NCBI GenBank assembly: GCA_023429375.1
Contig: JAEYVY010000005.1
Coordinates: 104,432 to 168,431 of the forward strand
Direction of reading: 5' to 3'
Length of the DNA stretch: 64,000 nt
From: Bacteroidota bacterium
Lineage (GTDB): Bacteria; Bacteroidota; Bacteroidia; Bacteroidales; Tannerellaceae
Below the pieces are notes generated by a model that was not told where the DNA came from, ran no database searches, and worked only from the letters and a program-made list of their open reading frames with translations. A program made the translations under genes and the position numbers. Below are positions 33,868-42,945 of this stretch, piece after piece. Numbering within the stretch: the stretch's first letter is position 1; each line of letters opens with the position of its first letter.

Positions 33868-34791
33868 TTACAAACTGATAATCTTGCTTAAGCGACCAGA
33901 TAGGTCTGTCAATTCTTCCTGTGTTTTAGAATCTCCTTGCTCTGTTGTAAGCCAAACGCCTTGGTATACTTTTCGTGCTTCTTCCATGACCTTGTTCCAA
34001 TCTACATTCCCTTCAGTCAGTTTAACTCCGAATCCGGCTCTACGTCCTTTTGATTCGGCCAATTCTTTGCTGAATTCTTTTATATGGATTCGACCAATCT
34101 TGTTTCCAAGTATCTTAATCCACTGTTCCGGCCATCCATAGTTTAATATATTACCACAGTCAAAGTAAAATTTCACATAGGGGCTATTAAACTGGTCAAC
34201 AAACTGGCGAGCTTCCAGCGGACTGAGAAGGAAGTTGTTCCAAACATTCTCAATACAGATAGTTACTCCTAATTTTTCTGCAACAGGAATAAGTTTTTTG
34301 ATTTCAACCGTCGATCTATTCCAGCAATCATCATAGCTTGTTGTTTCGTTGACTGTTCCGGGAACTAGCAATACTGCATCTGTACCATAGGCTTTTGCAT
34401 CCTCCAATGCAACAATCATTCCTTCTACACCTTTTTGACGTACAGCTGCATCAGGCGAAGACAAAGGATTAGCCCAATGAGTAGAGCAACAAACACTTGA
34501 AGCCACCAAACCGGTTTTCTTCATTGCTTCCAGCACCTCATTTCTATCCATGTGACTATTGGGCTCAACACCTTCAAATCCTGCAGTTTTAATGGCCTTG
34601 CATTTTTCGAGCACAGAACCTGGTACTCCAACTGTGCCCCACATAATTGACTTCTTAAAACCATTAGCCTTAGCTCCACTCGTGGATGGCATCTCTGGAA
34701 AATCCATCAATCTGTTTTCTCCTTTAACTGATACAAAAGAGATAGCTCCAGCAGCAAAAAGAGTATTCTTTATAAAATTGCGTCTTTTCAT
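33868..34791 (-). CDS. Tat-exported sugar phosphate isomerase/epimerase-like TIM-barrel protein
   Basis: 307 residues. Twin-arginine-type start (MKRRNFIKNTLFAAGAISFVSV) indicates export to the periplasm. The body is an AP-endonuclease-2/xylose-isomerase-like TIM barrel: GFEGVEPNSHMDR, CIENVWNNFLLSP, VKFYFDCGNILNYG, IHIKEF and TTEQGD place the usual metal ligands (Glu, Asp/His, His, Glu). It starts 13 nt after the partner oxidoreductase, so the two form an operon. Such pairs are common in Bacteroidota, where they are thought to modify exported or imported sugars; the substrate is not known. Confidence 0.87.
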   Translation of the reverse strand: MKRRNFIKNTLFAAGAISFVSVKGENRLMDFPEMPSTSGAKANGFKKSIMWGTVGVPGSVLEKCKAIKTAGFEGVEPNSHMDRNEVLEAMKKTGLVASSVCCSTHWANPLSSPDAAVRQKGVEGMIVALEDAKAYGTDAVLLVPGTVNETTSYDDCWNRSTVEIKKLIPVAEKLGVTICIENVWNNFLLSPLEARQFVDQFNSPYVKFYFDCGNILNYGWPEQWIKILGNKIGRIHIKEFSKELAESKGRRAGFGVKLTEGNVDWNKVMEEARKVYQGVWLTTEQGDSKTQEELTDLSGRLSKIISL

Positions 34792-34804
34792 AATAAACTA
34801 GTAT

Positions 34805-36172
34805 TTAGATTTTAGGAGCTACTCCAGCTAAAGGAATTTCTTCTTTAATATCTGGAACTGGCCCAAATTCGTATGTTTTAGGACCTAATTCCATTGATGA
34901 AGCTACCATCTCATCCCAAGTCACGAATTTACCGGTATATGCTGATTCACGTCCCATCATCGCCATTATAGTAGATTGAACATGCTGAGCAACATCGTTT
35001 ACTGGCTTATTGGTTCTGATAGCCGTAACAAGACGAACATGTTCCTGACGGTATGGATCAGGCACAGCCATCGACTGATCAGCATCCTCCGGATTTGGCT
35101 TTGGATATTTCCAAGCAATTGAACCATCCAGATTATAAATCGTATCAAAACAATTAGTATAACCTTTCGTACCATAAACCATAACACTATGATTGTAGTC
35201 GCAGCCACCAATTTGACGAGATGTACAATGAGCTCTAAGACCATCTTCATAGACATATTCAACACTAATCATATCGTACATATCGCCTGTATATCGTCTT
35301 TGTCTTCCTCCGATGGCCTCTGCTCTAACAGGTCGTTTTTCGCCCATAAACCAGGTCATCATATCAATTTCGTGGATGAATTGTTCAACGATAAAGTCAC
35401 CCGAAGTCCAATTGAAGTTCACCCAATTTCGTAGCATGTACTCCATATCTGTCCATCCGGGTTGACGTTTGATAAACCATAGCGCACCGCCCAAACGAGA
35501 AACGTGAGCCGACACAATATCACCTATTGCACCACCAGCCACACGACGGTATGTTTCGATACAATCTTTTTGCGAACGTCTGATTGTTCCGCTAATAACA
35601 GATAATCCCTTCTGAGCAGCTAATTTTTCAGCCACCAACATACGTTTCGCTCCAACCGGATCAACAGCACAAGGTTTTTCTATAAAGCAATGTTTATTAT
35701 TCTTTATAGCATATTCAAAATGCGTTGGGCGAAATACAGGAGGGGTACACAGCAATACAACATCAACACCTGAATCTATTACTTTTTGGTAAGCATCAAA
35801 GCCAACGAAGCAGTTTTCATCAGCAATTTCTAGCCCGTTCTTTGCCAATTCCTCACGGCATTTATCCAATTTATCTTGAAAGACATCTCCAAGAGCAGTA
35901 ACAGTCAAGCCAGTTCCAGCTGATATAAAATTGAGTGCAGCCCCGGTTCCTCTTCCTCCACAACCTACAAGTCCAGCCTTAAGAGGTTTACCATCCGGTG
36001 CACTTGCTAAAATTTCCGGCACTTCAACATCAATTAATTTCGCATCACTTCCGTTGTTTCCTCCGGAGCAACTTGTCAATACAGACGGGAATGAAACAGC
36101 TACAGCTCCTAATGTTCCAGCAGCTGAACTTTTCAAAAAATCCCGCCGATTCAATGTATTATTCTTGTTCAT
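34805..36172 (-). CDS. Tat-exported Gfo/Idh/MocA-family oxidoreductase lipoprotein (GH109-like)
   Basis: 455 residues. Twin-arginine signal (NRRDFLKSSAAGTLGAVAV) followed by LTSC, so a Tat lipoprotein. N-terminal Rossmann fold (AGLVGCGGRGTGAALNFI, ALGDVF, VLLCTPPVFRPTHFEYAI, FIEKPCAVDP) for NAD(P) binding. The C-terminal alpha/beta substrate domain carries FIHEIDMMTWFMG, the Gfo/Idh/MocA His/Asp site. The closest characterised relatives with this layout are GH109 glycosidases, which use NAD+ transiently, so hydrolase rather than dehydrogenase activity is possible. First gene of a two-gene operon with the TIM-barrel protein. Confidence 0.88.
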   Translation of the reverse strand: MNKNNTLNRRDFLKSSAAGTLGAVAVSFPSVLTSCSGGNNGSDAKLIDVEVPEILASAPDGKPLKAGLVGCGGRGTGAALNFISAGTGLTVTALGDVFQDKLDKCREELAKNGLEIADENCFVGFDAYQKVIDSGVDVVLLCTPPVFRPTHFEYAIKNNKHCFIEKPCAVDPVGAKRMLVAEKLAAQKGLSVISGTIRRSQKDCIETYRRVAGGAIGDIVSAHVSRLGGALWFIKRQPGWTDMEYMLRNWVNFNWTSGDFIVEQFIHEIDMMTWFMGEKRPVRAEAIGGRQRRYTGDMYDMISVEYVYEDGLRAHCTSRQIGGCDYNHSVMVYGTKGYTNCFDTIYNLDGSIAWKYPKPNPEDADQSMAVPDPYRQEHVRLVTAIRTNKPVNDVAQHVQSTIMAMMGRESAYTGKFVTWDEMVASSMELGPKTYEFGPVPDIKEEIPLAGVAPKI

Positions 36173-36323
36173 GGTATATATGAGTTATTTAAAGATTTCA
36201 AAATGTGTCTTTTGATAAAGGCCTAAAATTAATAATTTATTTCAATAAGCTTTATATAATTACTATATAATCGTTTTTCACTATTCTATTTAACCTTATC
36301 GGTTACATGCTGAATATAAATTA

Positions 36324-36331
36324 TATCTTTG
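36324..36331 (+). promoter_or_regulatory. -7 promoter box for nnr
   Basis: TATCTTTG, exact TAnnTTTG match, 68 nt upstream of the ATG at 36399. The GTGTAAACAC just downstream is a partial palindrome of unknown meaning. Confidence 0.5.
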
Positions 36332-36398
36332 TGTAAACACAGAGGTATTTGGCCAACACATGTTTCAGGAATAATTCACACATATAAATTGTCAGATT

Positions 36399-37910
36399 AT
36401 GATCAAAATATTTCCAGTTAGCTCCGTTAAAGATATAGACAACTACACTATACAAAATGAACCCATTGATTCTATTGACCTTATAGAAAGGGCATCTACT
36501 CTTTTCGTACATGAATTCATGCGAAGATACTCCAAGTATCATCGTATCATTGTATTTGCTGGTCAAGGGAATAATGGTGCAGATGCATTAGCTATTGCTC
36601 GACTCTTATGTGAAGAATCCTATCGTGTAGAAACCTACTTGTTCAATCCGACCAATCGGCTTTCTGAAGAATGCGAGACCAACAAAGTCCGTCTATTAGA
36701 GCTTGACAAAGTTGAGTTCACAGAGATTATTGACAATTTTGAGCCGCCTGTATTAACCGAAAATGATATTGTAATCGATGGGTTGTTCGGTTCAGGGCTC
36801 AATCGCCCTCTTTCAGGAGGCTTCGCTGCTCTGGTTAACTACATCAATCAATCCAATTCTACAATCGTTGCAATCGATATTCCTTCCGGATTATTCGGAG
36901 AAGATAATCAAGACAATGACATGAACAATGTCATCAAGGCTAACTTGACAATTACATTTGGGTTTCCTAAACTCGCCTTCTTATTAGCCGACAATTATCC
37001 CTATGTAGGTGAATGGAAGACACTGGATATCGGACTACATCCGGATATCATTGCCGAAACAAAAACTCCATTCCGTTTGGTAACAGAAGATGATATCACT
37101 GAAGTGATTCTCCCACGTAAGAAATTTGCTCATAAAGGAAATTTCGGACACGCGTTGCTTATTGCCGGAAGCAAAGGTAAGATGGGAGCAGCCTTACTTA
37201 GTGCTCGTTCTTGTTTACGTAGCGGAGCCGGGCTATTAACTGTGCATGCCCCTTCATGTGGGTTAGACATATTGCAAACGGCAATACCTGAAGCGATGGT
37301 CAGCATCGACCAGCATACCGAGCATATTACAACAACTCCAGACTGTACCGGATATACAGCTATTGCGGCAGGACCAGGACTTGGTCAACATTTAGATACT
37401 GCTGCTACATTAGAACGTTTGATACAAACTGCCGGCAAACCTATTATTCTTGATGCAGACGCTATCAATACAATAGCGACAAATAGGGATATGTTGAAAC
37501 AGCTACCTCCACGAAGTATTCTAACACCTCATCCCAAGGAGTTTGATCGATTGGTTGGCAACTCTGCCTCGTCATACGAACGCTTGATGAAAGCACAGGA
37601 ATTCGCCGTAACCTACAATGTTATTCTTGTACTCAAAGGAGCCTACACTGCTATTTGCATGCCTAGTGGTATAATTTATTTCAACAGTACGGGTAATCCC
37701 GGCATGGCAACAGCCGGCAGTGGCGATACACTGACTGGAATTATTTTAGGATTACTCGCACAAGGGTACGAGCCTGAGATTGCGGCTTCTGTGGGTGTTT
37801 ATCTTCACGGTGCAGCAGGAGATTTAGCAGCTGTTGCTCATACTGAAGAAAGCCTTATCGCAAGCGATATCATTGACATGCTTGGTAAGGCCTTCAAACA
37901 AATAAAATAA
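36399..37910 (+). CDS. nnr: Bifunctional NAD(P)HX epimerase / ADP-dependent NAD(P)HX dehydratase
   Basis: 503 residues. Repairs damaged hydrated NADH/NADPH. N-terminal YjeF_N epimerase (~1-215: VFAGQGNNGADALAIARLL, DIVIDGLFGSGLNRPL, AIDIPSGLFGED) and C-terminal YjeF_C dehydratase, a ribokinase-like fold (~230-500: KGNFGHALLIAGSKGKMGAA, AAGPGLGQ, ILTPHPKEFDRL, TATAGSGDTLTGIILGLLAQG with catalytic aspartate). The two-domain order is standard for bacteria. It converges with the SDR gene, 5 nt between stops. Confidence 0.96.
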   Translation: MIKIFPVSSVKDIDNYTIQNEPIDSIDLIERASTLFVHEFMRRYSKYHRIIVFAGQGNNGADALAIARLLCEESYRVETYLFNPTNRLSEECETNKVRLLELDKVEFTEIIDNFEPPVLTENDIVIDGLFGSGLNRPLSGGFAALVNYINQSNSTIVAIDIPSGLFGEDNQDNDMNNVIKANLTITFGFPKLAFLLADNYPYVGEWKTLDIGLHPDIIAETKTPFRLVTEDDITEVILPRKKFAHKGNFGHALLIAGSKGKMGAALLSARSCLRSGAGLLTVHAPSCGLDILQTAIPEAMVSIDQHTEHITTTPDCTGYTAIAAGPGLGQHLDTAATLERLIQTAGKPIILDADAINTIATNRDMLKQLPPRSILTPHPKEFDRLVGNSASSYERLMKAQEFAVTYNVILVLKGAYTAICMPSGIIYFNSTGNPGMATAGSGDTLTGIILGLLAQGYEPEIAASVGVYLHGAAGDLAAVAHTEESLIASDIIDMLGKAFKQIK

Positions 37911-37915
37911 TTTCT

Positions 37916-38704
37916 TTATTTGGGTTGTTTCCCAATATAGGCTAAGATACCACCATCTACATAAAGGATATGTCCATTTACGAAATCTGAAGCTTTGGAG
38001 GCAAGGAACACAACCGGTCCTTCCAAATCTTCGGGATTTCCCCAACGGGCAGCCGGTGTTTTTGAAATGATAAAATTATTGAATGGATGTCCTTCCGTTC
38101 GTAATGGAGCCGTTTGCGGAGTGGCAATATAGCCCGGTCCGATTCCATTGACTTGTATATTATGTTCAGCCCATTCACAGGCTAAGTTTTTGGTAAGCAT
38201 TTTCAGTCCGCCTTTGGCTGCGGCATAGGCTGATACGGTTTCACGTCCCAGTTCACTCATCATCGAACAGATATTGATAATTTTCCCCCCTCCTTTTCGA
38301 ATCATTCCGGGGGCAACAGCTTTGGAAACTATAAACGGGCCGACTAAATCAATTGAAATCACCTGTTCAAAGTCTTCCACGCTCATTTCCAGTGCCGGTA
38401 TACGTTTAATGATTCCTGCGTTATTGACCAGTATATCGATATCACCGTGTTTGGCAGCCACATCAGCTACAAGCGCCTGCACTTCACTTTCAATTGTTAC
38501 GTCACACGTATAACCAAACGCTTTGTATCCTTCAGAACGGTATTCTTTTTCGGCTTCTTCAACTTTGTCTTTCGAACGGGCATTGAATATAATGGTAGCA
38601 CCGGCCTTGCCCAATGCTTTTGCCATGGCCATTCCTATACCATAGGTACCGCCCGTGATTAATGCGATTTTTCCATCTAATGAGAATATATCTGACATGC
38701 TCAT
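37916..38704 (-). CDS. Short-chain dehydrogenase, gluconate 5-dehydrogenase/KduD-like
   Basis: 262 residues, cytoplasmic NAD(P)-dependent oxidoreductase. Cofactor motif TGGTYGIG (17-24), NNAG (94-97), catalytic Ser147, Tyr160 and Lys164 in SMMSELGRETVSAYAAAKGG; C-terminal block DFVNGHILYVDGG. The pattern fits gluconate 5-dehydrogenase (IdnO) or 2-dehydro-3-deoxy-gluconate 5-dehydrogenase (KduD), enzymes for uronic/hexonic acids from plant polysaccharides. Met3 is an alternative start. It lies 88 nt downstream of menA, same strand, perhaps separately transcribed. Confidence 0.9.
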   Translation of the reverse strand: MSMSDIFSLDGKIALITGGTYGIGMAMAKALGKAGATIIFNARSKDKVEEAEKEYRSEGYKAFGYTCDVTIESEVQALVADVAAKHGDIDILVNNAGIIKRIPALEMSVEDFEQVISIDLVGPFIVSKAVAPGMIRKGGGKIINICSMMSELGRETVSAYAAAKGGLKMLTKNLACEWAEHNIQVNGIGPGYIATPQTAPLRTEGHPFNNFIISKTPAARWGNPEDLEGPVVFLASKASDFVNGHILYVDGGILAYIGKQPK

Positions 38705-38792
38705 ATTGTATTGATTTAGAATTAAAGGCTAAAGAATTTATATATTTTATCCCAACGAAGATAGTATTTTATCCGTCAGAAGAAAAAGTTTA

Positions 38793-39680
38793 TCAGGCGA
38801 AGCAAAGGATGCAAGAAATAATCAAAGAAAATAAGAAGACCAGCATGCCTGTTTTTCCTAAAATTTTATTGAGAGATTTACCTTCAGACCTGCCCATATG
38901 CCTCCATACCAGATAAAAAAGAACAAAGAAAATACCTAAAAGTCCAACTTGCCATGAAATGGCCGGTAATAAGGATACCAATGGAAGTACTAACAAAAGG
39001 GCGATAAGCCCATTCAACAAATAGAGAACCAATCCAAAACGTCGGCCAAATAGGACAATTGTCGTCTTCTTACCGGCTTTCTTATCTTGCTCATAATCTC
39101 TGTAATTATTTACAATCAGAATATTAACAGACAACAAGCCTACAGCTACAGAAAGAATCATCGACAAAATGCTAAAAGCATTCGCCTGAACATAATACGT
39201 AAAACAAACAGGGACAATACCATAAAACAGAACTACGCATATATCTCCCAAACCATTATACGCCAAGGGAAACGGTCCGGCGGAGTATGCCAACACACAT
39301 AAGGCTATGGCAATTCCTACCAATATCAATTCCCATCCACCATAGAACAAAAGAAAACAACCGCTGAGACAGGCCAAGCCTAAGGCAATGAACGTTCCTA
39401 TCAGCATACTCTTGGGTGTTATCCACCCTGATGCTACGGCACGATCAGGACCCAGACGTTCTTCCGTATCCGCTCCTTTTTTAAAGTCAAAATAATCATT
39501 GGCAAAATTACTGGCTATCTGAGCCAATAAGGCTACCAATAAACATAAAATGGCGGGCGTTGCTTGGAACACCCCATCATGCCAAGCCAATGCCGATGCT
39601 ACTAAAACAGGACTGATAGAGGCTGGCAGGGTTTTCGGTCTTGCCGCTTCCACCCATGCTACAAAGGAGTTCTTTTTCAT
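38793..39680 (-). CDS. menA: 1,4-dihydroxy-2-naphthoate polyprenyltransferase (menaquinone synthesis)
   Basis: 295 residues starting at 39680 (MKKNSFVAWVEAARPKTLPASISPV); the earlier ATG at 39704 overlaps the -7 box. Inner-membrane UbiA-superfamily enzyme that prenylates DHNA. Eight or nine hydrophobic helices. First Asp-rich motif NDYFDFKKGADTEERLGPDRAVASG and second motif NNYRDYEQDKKAGKKTTIVLFG bind Mg-diphosphate. Menaquinone serves the fumarate-reductase respiration typical of this group. It is flanked by the SDR gene and, upstream, by the terminator of the GH2 gene. Confidence 0.96.
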   Translation of the reverse strand: MKKNSFVAWVEAARPKTLPASISPVLVASALAWHDGVFQATPAILCLLVALLAQIASNFANDYFDFKKGADTEERLGPDRAVASGWITPKSMLIGTFIALGLACLSGCFLLFYGGWELILVGIAIALCVLAYSAGPFPLAYNGLGDICVVLFYGIVPVCFTYYVQANAFSILSMILSVAVGLLSVNILIVNNYRDYEQDKKAGKKTTIVLFGRRFGLVLYLLNGLIALLLVLPLVSLLPAISWQVGLLGIFFVLFYLVWRHMGRSEGKSLNKILGKTGMLVFLFSLIISCILCFA

Positions 39681-39701
39681 TATTACGTTTGTTTCTGGTT
39701 G

Positions 39702-39709
39702 CAAAAATA
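39702..39709 (-). promoter_or_regulatory. -7 promoter box for menA
   Basis: TATTTTTG on the minus strand, 22 nt before the chosen ATG. Confidence 0.55.
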
Positions 39710-39745
39710 CAAAGAAGGCCGTGATACAGGAAATTATTATAAACA

Positions 39746-39783
39746 GAAAACGGCCCGATCAAGAATTACTCTCAACCGAGCCG
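39746..39783 (-). terminator. Terminator of the GH2 gene
   Basis: On the minus strand a 7-bp GC stem (CGGCTCG with CGGGCCG, one G-U) with a long loop is followed by TTTTCTG. It begins 25 nt after the GH2 stop. Confidence 0.55.
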
Positions 39784-39807
39784 AAATCTCAAAATGAAGA
39801 CAAATTC

Positions 39808-41619
39808 TTATTCAGAGAGATGACGAATCACTTCCTGATTAGTTTTACGAATAGTCGCTTCGTTCATCTTGATGACTTTTCGGTCATAAGTCATCACACC
39901 GTTTACTTCTCCTTCAACATCAGTTGTTTGAGTATAAACAGCAGCTGAGAAGCCACGATCTATCATAGGTTTGAGTTCGTTAGCAAATTTCACGTATTCG
40001 GCAGTTACCTCATCGCTGTTCTTGAATTGTACATAACCCCAGTTTCGTTTGTCCCACCACAAGTGGTTTTCAAGAGCAAGTCCGATACCTCCATATTCAC
40101 CTAATACGTTTACACGTTCCGGGTCAAACAAGAACATTCTTGGTCCAGGGTAGTTGTGCAAGTCAAGGATATCACCTGCAGGACGGTGGTTACCACCACT
40201 AGCTGGGTTCACTAGACGTGAAGGATCGTATGACGAAGTCCATGCAGCAATTCTCTCTGTGTCAAATTGTCCCCATGCTTCGTTGAAAGGTACCCAAATA
40301 ACTACAGAAGGATTAGAGATACACAAATCCATGATTTCTTTCCATTCCTGTTCGAAGTTAGCGATAGATTCAGCAGTACGCTTCTTATCTGTTCCGCCGT
40401 TGTATTCGTGCATAGCCCATTGGTTACCCATATCACCGCTTGGCATATCTTGCCATACCAGCATACCTAGTTTATCACAGTGATAATACCAACGTGCAGG
40501 TTCAACTTTCACGTGCTTACGGATCATATTGAATCCCCATTCTTTTGTTTTTACCACGTCGAAAGCCAAAGCTTCATCAGTTGGAGCTGTATAAAGACCA
40601 TCAGGCCACCATCCCTGATCCAGCGGTCCGTAATGGAAGAGGTTCTTATTGTTCAACTGCATACGTACGATACCGTTAGCATCGCGTTTCTTAGAGATTT
40701 TACGGAATGCCGTATACGATTTTACTTCGTCTTGTACTTTACCATCTTTGCTGATAGACACCTTCATATCATACAAGTAAGGATTAGTTGGATCCCAAAG
40801 TGTAGGATTTTGAACACCTAAACGCAATTCTTTACCTACTAAACCTTTTGCTGTAGCAACTACTTGACCCTTATCCATCAATTTCACTTCTACAATATTA
40901 GAAGGACAAGCACATGACGCACCTACTGTTACTGCCAATGTACCATTGTCGATATTAGGAATAGCTTTGATTGAAGTAACATGTACCGGAGATACTGGTT
41001 CCAACCATACTGTTTGCCAAATACCGGTCACCGGAGTATACCAAATTCCTTCAGGGTTTGAAGTTTGTTTTCCACGAGGTTGGAATCCCTTATCACTTGG
41101 GTCCCAAACGCGTACAACTAACTTATGTGTACTCTTGCCGGCAAGATAAGGAGTGATATTGAATGAGAAAGGAGTAAAACCTCCTTTATGAGAACCGATC
41201 AGGATGTCATTTACATAAACATCAGCTTTCCAATCTACGGCACCAAAGTTCAACAATACGTCTTTATTCTTCCATGCCGAAGGAATAGTAAATGTACGTT
41301 TGTACCACAATTCATTCTTATCACCTACTTCTTTCTGAACGCCTGAAAGAGATGATTCGATTGCAAAAGGAACAAGAATTTGTCCGTCGAACTTAGCTGG
41401 TTCCACCTCTCCACATGGTTTGATGGCATAGTCCCAAAGACCGTTCAAGTTTACCCAAGCCGTACGCTCCATTTGTGGACGCGGATATTCCGGCAACACA
41501 TTATTCGGATCTACTTTCTCTGCCCAAGGAGTCTTCAATTTATCTCCTACAGGCTTCCACTGTGCGCTAACTGCCATGGTCATAGCAAGGAAAGCACATA
41601 CAATAAGTTGCTTCTTCAT
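39808..41619 (-). CDS. Secreted GH2-family glycoside hydrolase (beta-galactosidase/glucuronidase type)
   Basis: 603 residues, signal peptide MKKQLIVCAFLAMTMAVSAQ. GH2 layout: jelly-roll sugar-binding domain (~50-208: ERTAWVNLNGLWDYAI, WYKRTFTIPSAWKNKDVLLNFGAVDWKADVYVN), immunoglobulin-like domain (~210-305), TIM-barrel catalytic domain (~325-600). Acid/base Glu447 in VPFNEAWGQFD and nucleophile Glu508 in VLGEYGG. It is short, lacking the C-terminal domains of LacZ, as is common in Bacteroidota. It lies 55 nt after the GH43 gene on the same strand and opposite the GH78 gene, so the trio probably attacks one branched glycan. The exact linkage is unknown. Confidence 0.92.
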   Translation of the reverse strand: MKKQLIVCAFLAMTMAVSAQWKPVGDKLKTPWAEKVDPNNVLPEYPRPQMERTAWVNLNGLWDYAIKPCGEVEPAKFDGQILVPFAIESSLSGVQKEVGDKNELWYKRTFTIPSAWKNKDVLLNFGAVDWKADVYVNDILIGSHKGGFTPFSFNITPYLAGKSTHKLVVRVWDPSDKGFQPRGKQTSNPEGIWYTPVTGIWQTVWLEPVSPVHVTSIKAIPNIDNGTLAVTVGASCACPSNIVEVKLMDKGQVVATAKGLVGKELRLGVQNPTLWDPTNPYLYDMKVSISKDGKVQDEVKSYTAFRKISKKRDANGIVRMQLNNKNLFHYGPLDQGWWPDGLYTAPTDEALAFDVVKTKEWGFNMIRKHVKVEPARWYYHCDKLGMLVWQDMPSGDMGNQWAMHEYNGGTDKKRTAESIANFEQEWKEIMDLCISNPSVVIWVPFNEAWGQFDTERIAAWTSSYDPSRLVNPASGGNHRPAGDILDLHNYPGPRMFLFDPERVNVLGEYGGIGLALENHLWWDKRNWGYVQFKNSDEVTAEYVKFANELKPMIDRGFSAAVYTQTTDVEGEVNGVMTYDRKVIKMNEATIRKTNQEVIRHLSE

Positions 41620-41674
41620 GATTTTAATTTTTATGTATAAACAATGAGATTAGTTGTCAATTATGTAGCCTATA

Positions 41675-42781
41675 TTACGGACGGATAACTTGAGGTGTCG
41701 TAGTAGGCCCTTCTACGTATAGTCGGCCTTCACTATCAATCCCCATTTTATCGATAAACACAACACGTTCATTTCCGGTTGCTTCTGTTCTTCCATGATA
41801 AACACAGTACGTTTCTTTTCCGTCACGTGATTTCACAATGCTGTTATGTCCCGTACCTGTCACAATACCTCCTTCTGATGTATTCTTTTGCAATACCGGG
41901 TTGTCTGCACTCTTTACAAATGGGCCTAACGGACTTTTTGCAGTAGCATATCCTACGGCATAATTTTCGCCACCAAAGAAATTTGCCGAATACATCATAT
42001 AATAGGTATCACCCTCTTTAAAGGTAAAAGAACCTTCTGTCCATCTGCGGTTCACTTCACCCGAAGTAACTGAGCGACTCTCCCACTCTGCTTGTATATC
42101 GTCCATCTTTACCGGCGGACGAAGTATGAGTACCGGTTCGCCTATAATAGCCGAAAAGTCCGGTTTAATCTCCACACCGTAAATCCAACTTTCTTCTATC
42201 TCTTCAAACATGCCCTGTTCTTTAGCCCAGGCAGCCACTTCACTCTCAACGGGATGCTTATAGCAGCATCTGGAAAAATATAGGTAATTGCGTCCGTCCT
42301 CATCGACGAAAATATTACCATCAATTGCAGGAAAACCCGGGTCGAACAACGGACGGTCGCTCATTTCTTTGAACGGGCCGGTAGGTTTATCGGCAACAGC
42401 CACGCCAATTCGGAAATTTTCCAGTTCATTGGTCGGATTTTCTTTCCAATCCGCACTAAAGAACATATAAAATTTTCCGTCTCGTTCATACACTTCCGGA
42501 GCCCAGAAATTGGCAACAGCCCATGAACCTTCAATATTACCTTGGTATACCTGTCCTTCTTCTTTCCAGTTTACCAAATCATCCGATGAGTAAGCGCAAA
42601 ATCCATCTACCGCACCAGCACCTGTTCCGTACATATAATACTTGCCATCTGAAGCCAACAAGACGTACGGATCACCAAATTTCACTGATAATGGATTTGT
42701 AAAAACAGTGTTTTCTATCGTTCGTAGTCCGCATCCGGATAATAGCAAGACAAGAACGAAAACAAAAGAATAGTTCTTCAT
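41675..42781 (-). CDS. GH43-family glycoside hydrolase (lipoprotein)
   Basis: 368 residues with lipoprotein signal LLLSGC (Cys17). Five-bladed propeller with the canonical GH43 triad: Asp37 in FGDPYV (base), Asp154 in AIDGNIFVDEDGRNYLYF (pKa modulator) and Glu249 in WTEGSFTF (acid). Such enzymes are arabinofuranosidases, xylosidases or galactosidases. Upstream of GH2 in the same operon and divergent from the GH78 rhamnosidase across a 164-nt control region, suggesting pectic rhamnogalacturonan or arabinogalactan side chains as target. Confidence 0.93.
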   Translation of the reverse strand: MKNYSFVFVLVLLLSGCGLRTIENTVFTNPLSVKFGDPYVLLASDGKYYMYGTGAGAVDGFCAYSSDDLVNWKEEGQVYQGNIEGSWAVANFWAPEVYERDGKFYMFFSADWKENPTNELENFRIGVAVADKPTGPFKEMSDRPLFDPGFPAIDGNIFVDEDGRNYLYFSRCCYKHPVESEVAAWAKEQGMFEEIEESWIYGVEIKPDFSAIIGEPVLILRPPVKMDDIQAEWESRSVTSGEVNRRWTEGSFTFKEGDTYYMMYSANFFGGENYAVGYATAKSPLGPFVKSADNPVLQKNTSEGGIVTGTGHNSIVKSRDGKETYCVYHGRTEATGNERVVFIDKMGIDSEGRLYVEGPTTTPQVIRP

Positions 42782-42856
42782 AGTAATAATTTATCTTCAA
42801 CAACGGCAAAGAACGCTCATTTCCATCATTAGACCTTTAAAAAATCATTCAAAAAA

Positions 42857-42892
42857 TTTAAACTTTCCTGCACACCCTTTAATTTTCCTGCA
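42857..42892. promoter_or_regulatory. Tandem direct repeats between GH43 and GH78
   Basis: TTTCCTGCA occurs at 42864-42872 and 42884-42892, exactly 20 nt apart (about two helical turns), each preceded by TTTAA. Sited between divergent glycosidase genes and just upstream of the GH78 -7 box; a plausible binding site for a dimeric activator. Confidence 0.45.
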
Positions 42893-42902
42893 TTATTTGA
42901 AT

Positions 42903-42910
42903 TATATTTG
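42903..42910 (+). promoter_or_regulatory. -7 promoter box for GH78
   Basis: TATATTTG matches TAnnTTTG; TTTA at 42878-42881 is a possible -33, 21 nt upstream. The ATG is at 42946. Confidence 0.55.
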
Positions 42911-42945
42911 ATAATCCTTTAATCTATTCAACTATTTCTGATCCT

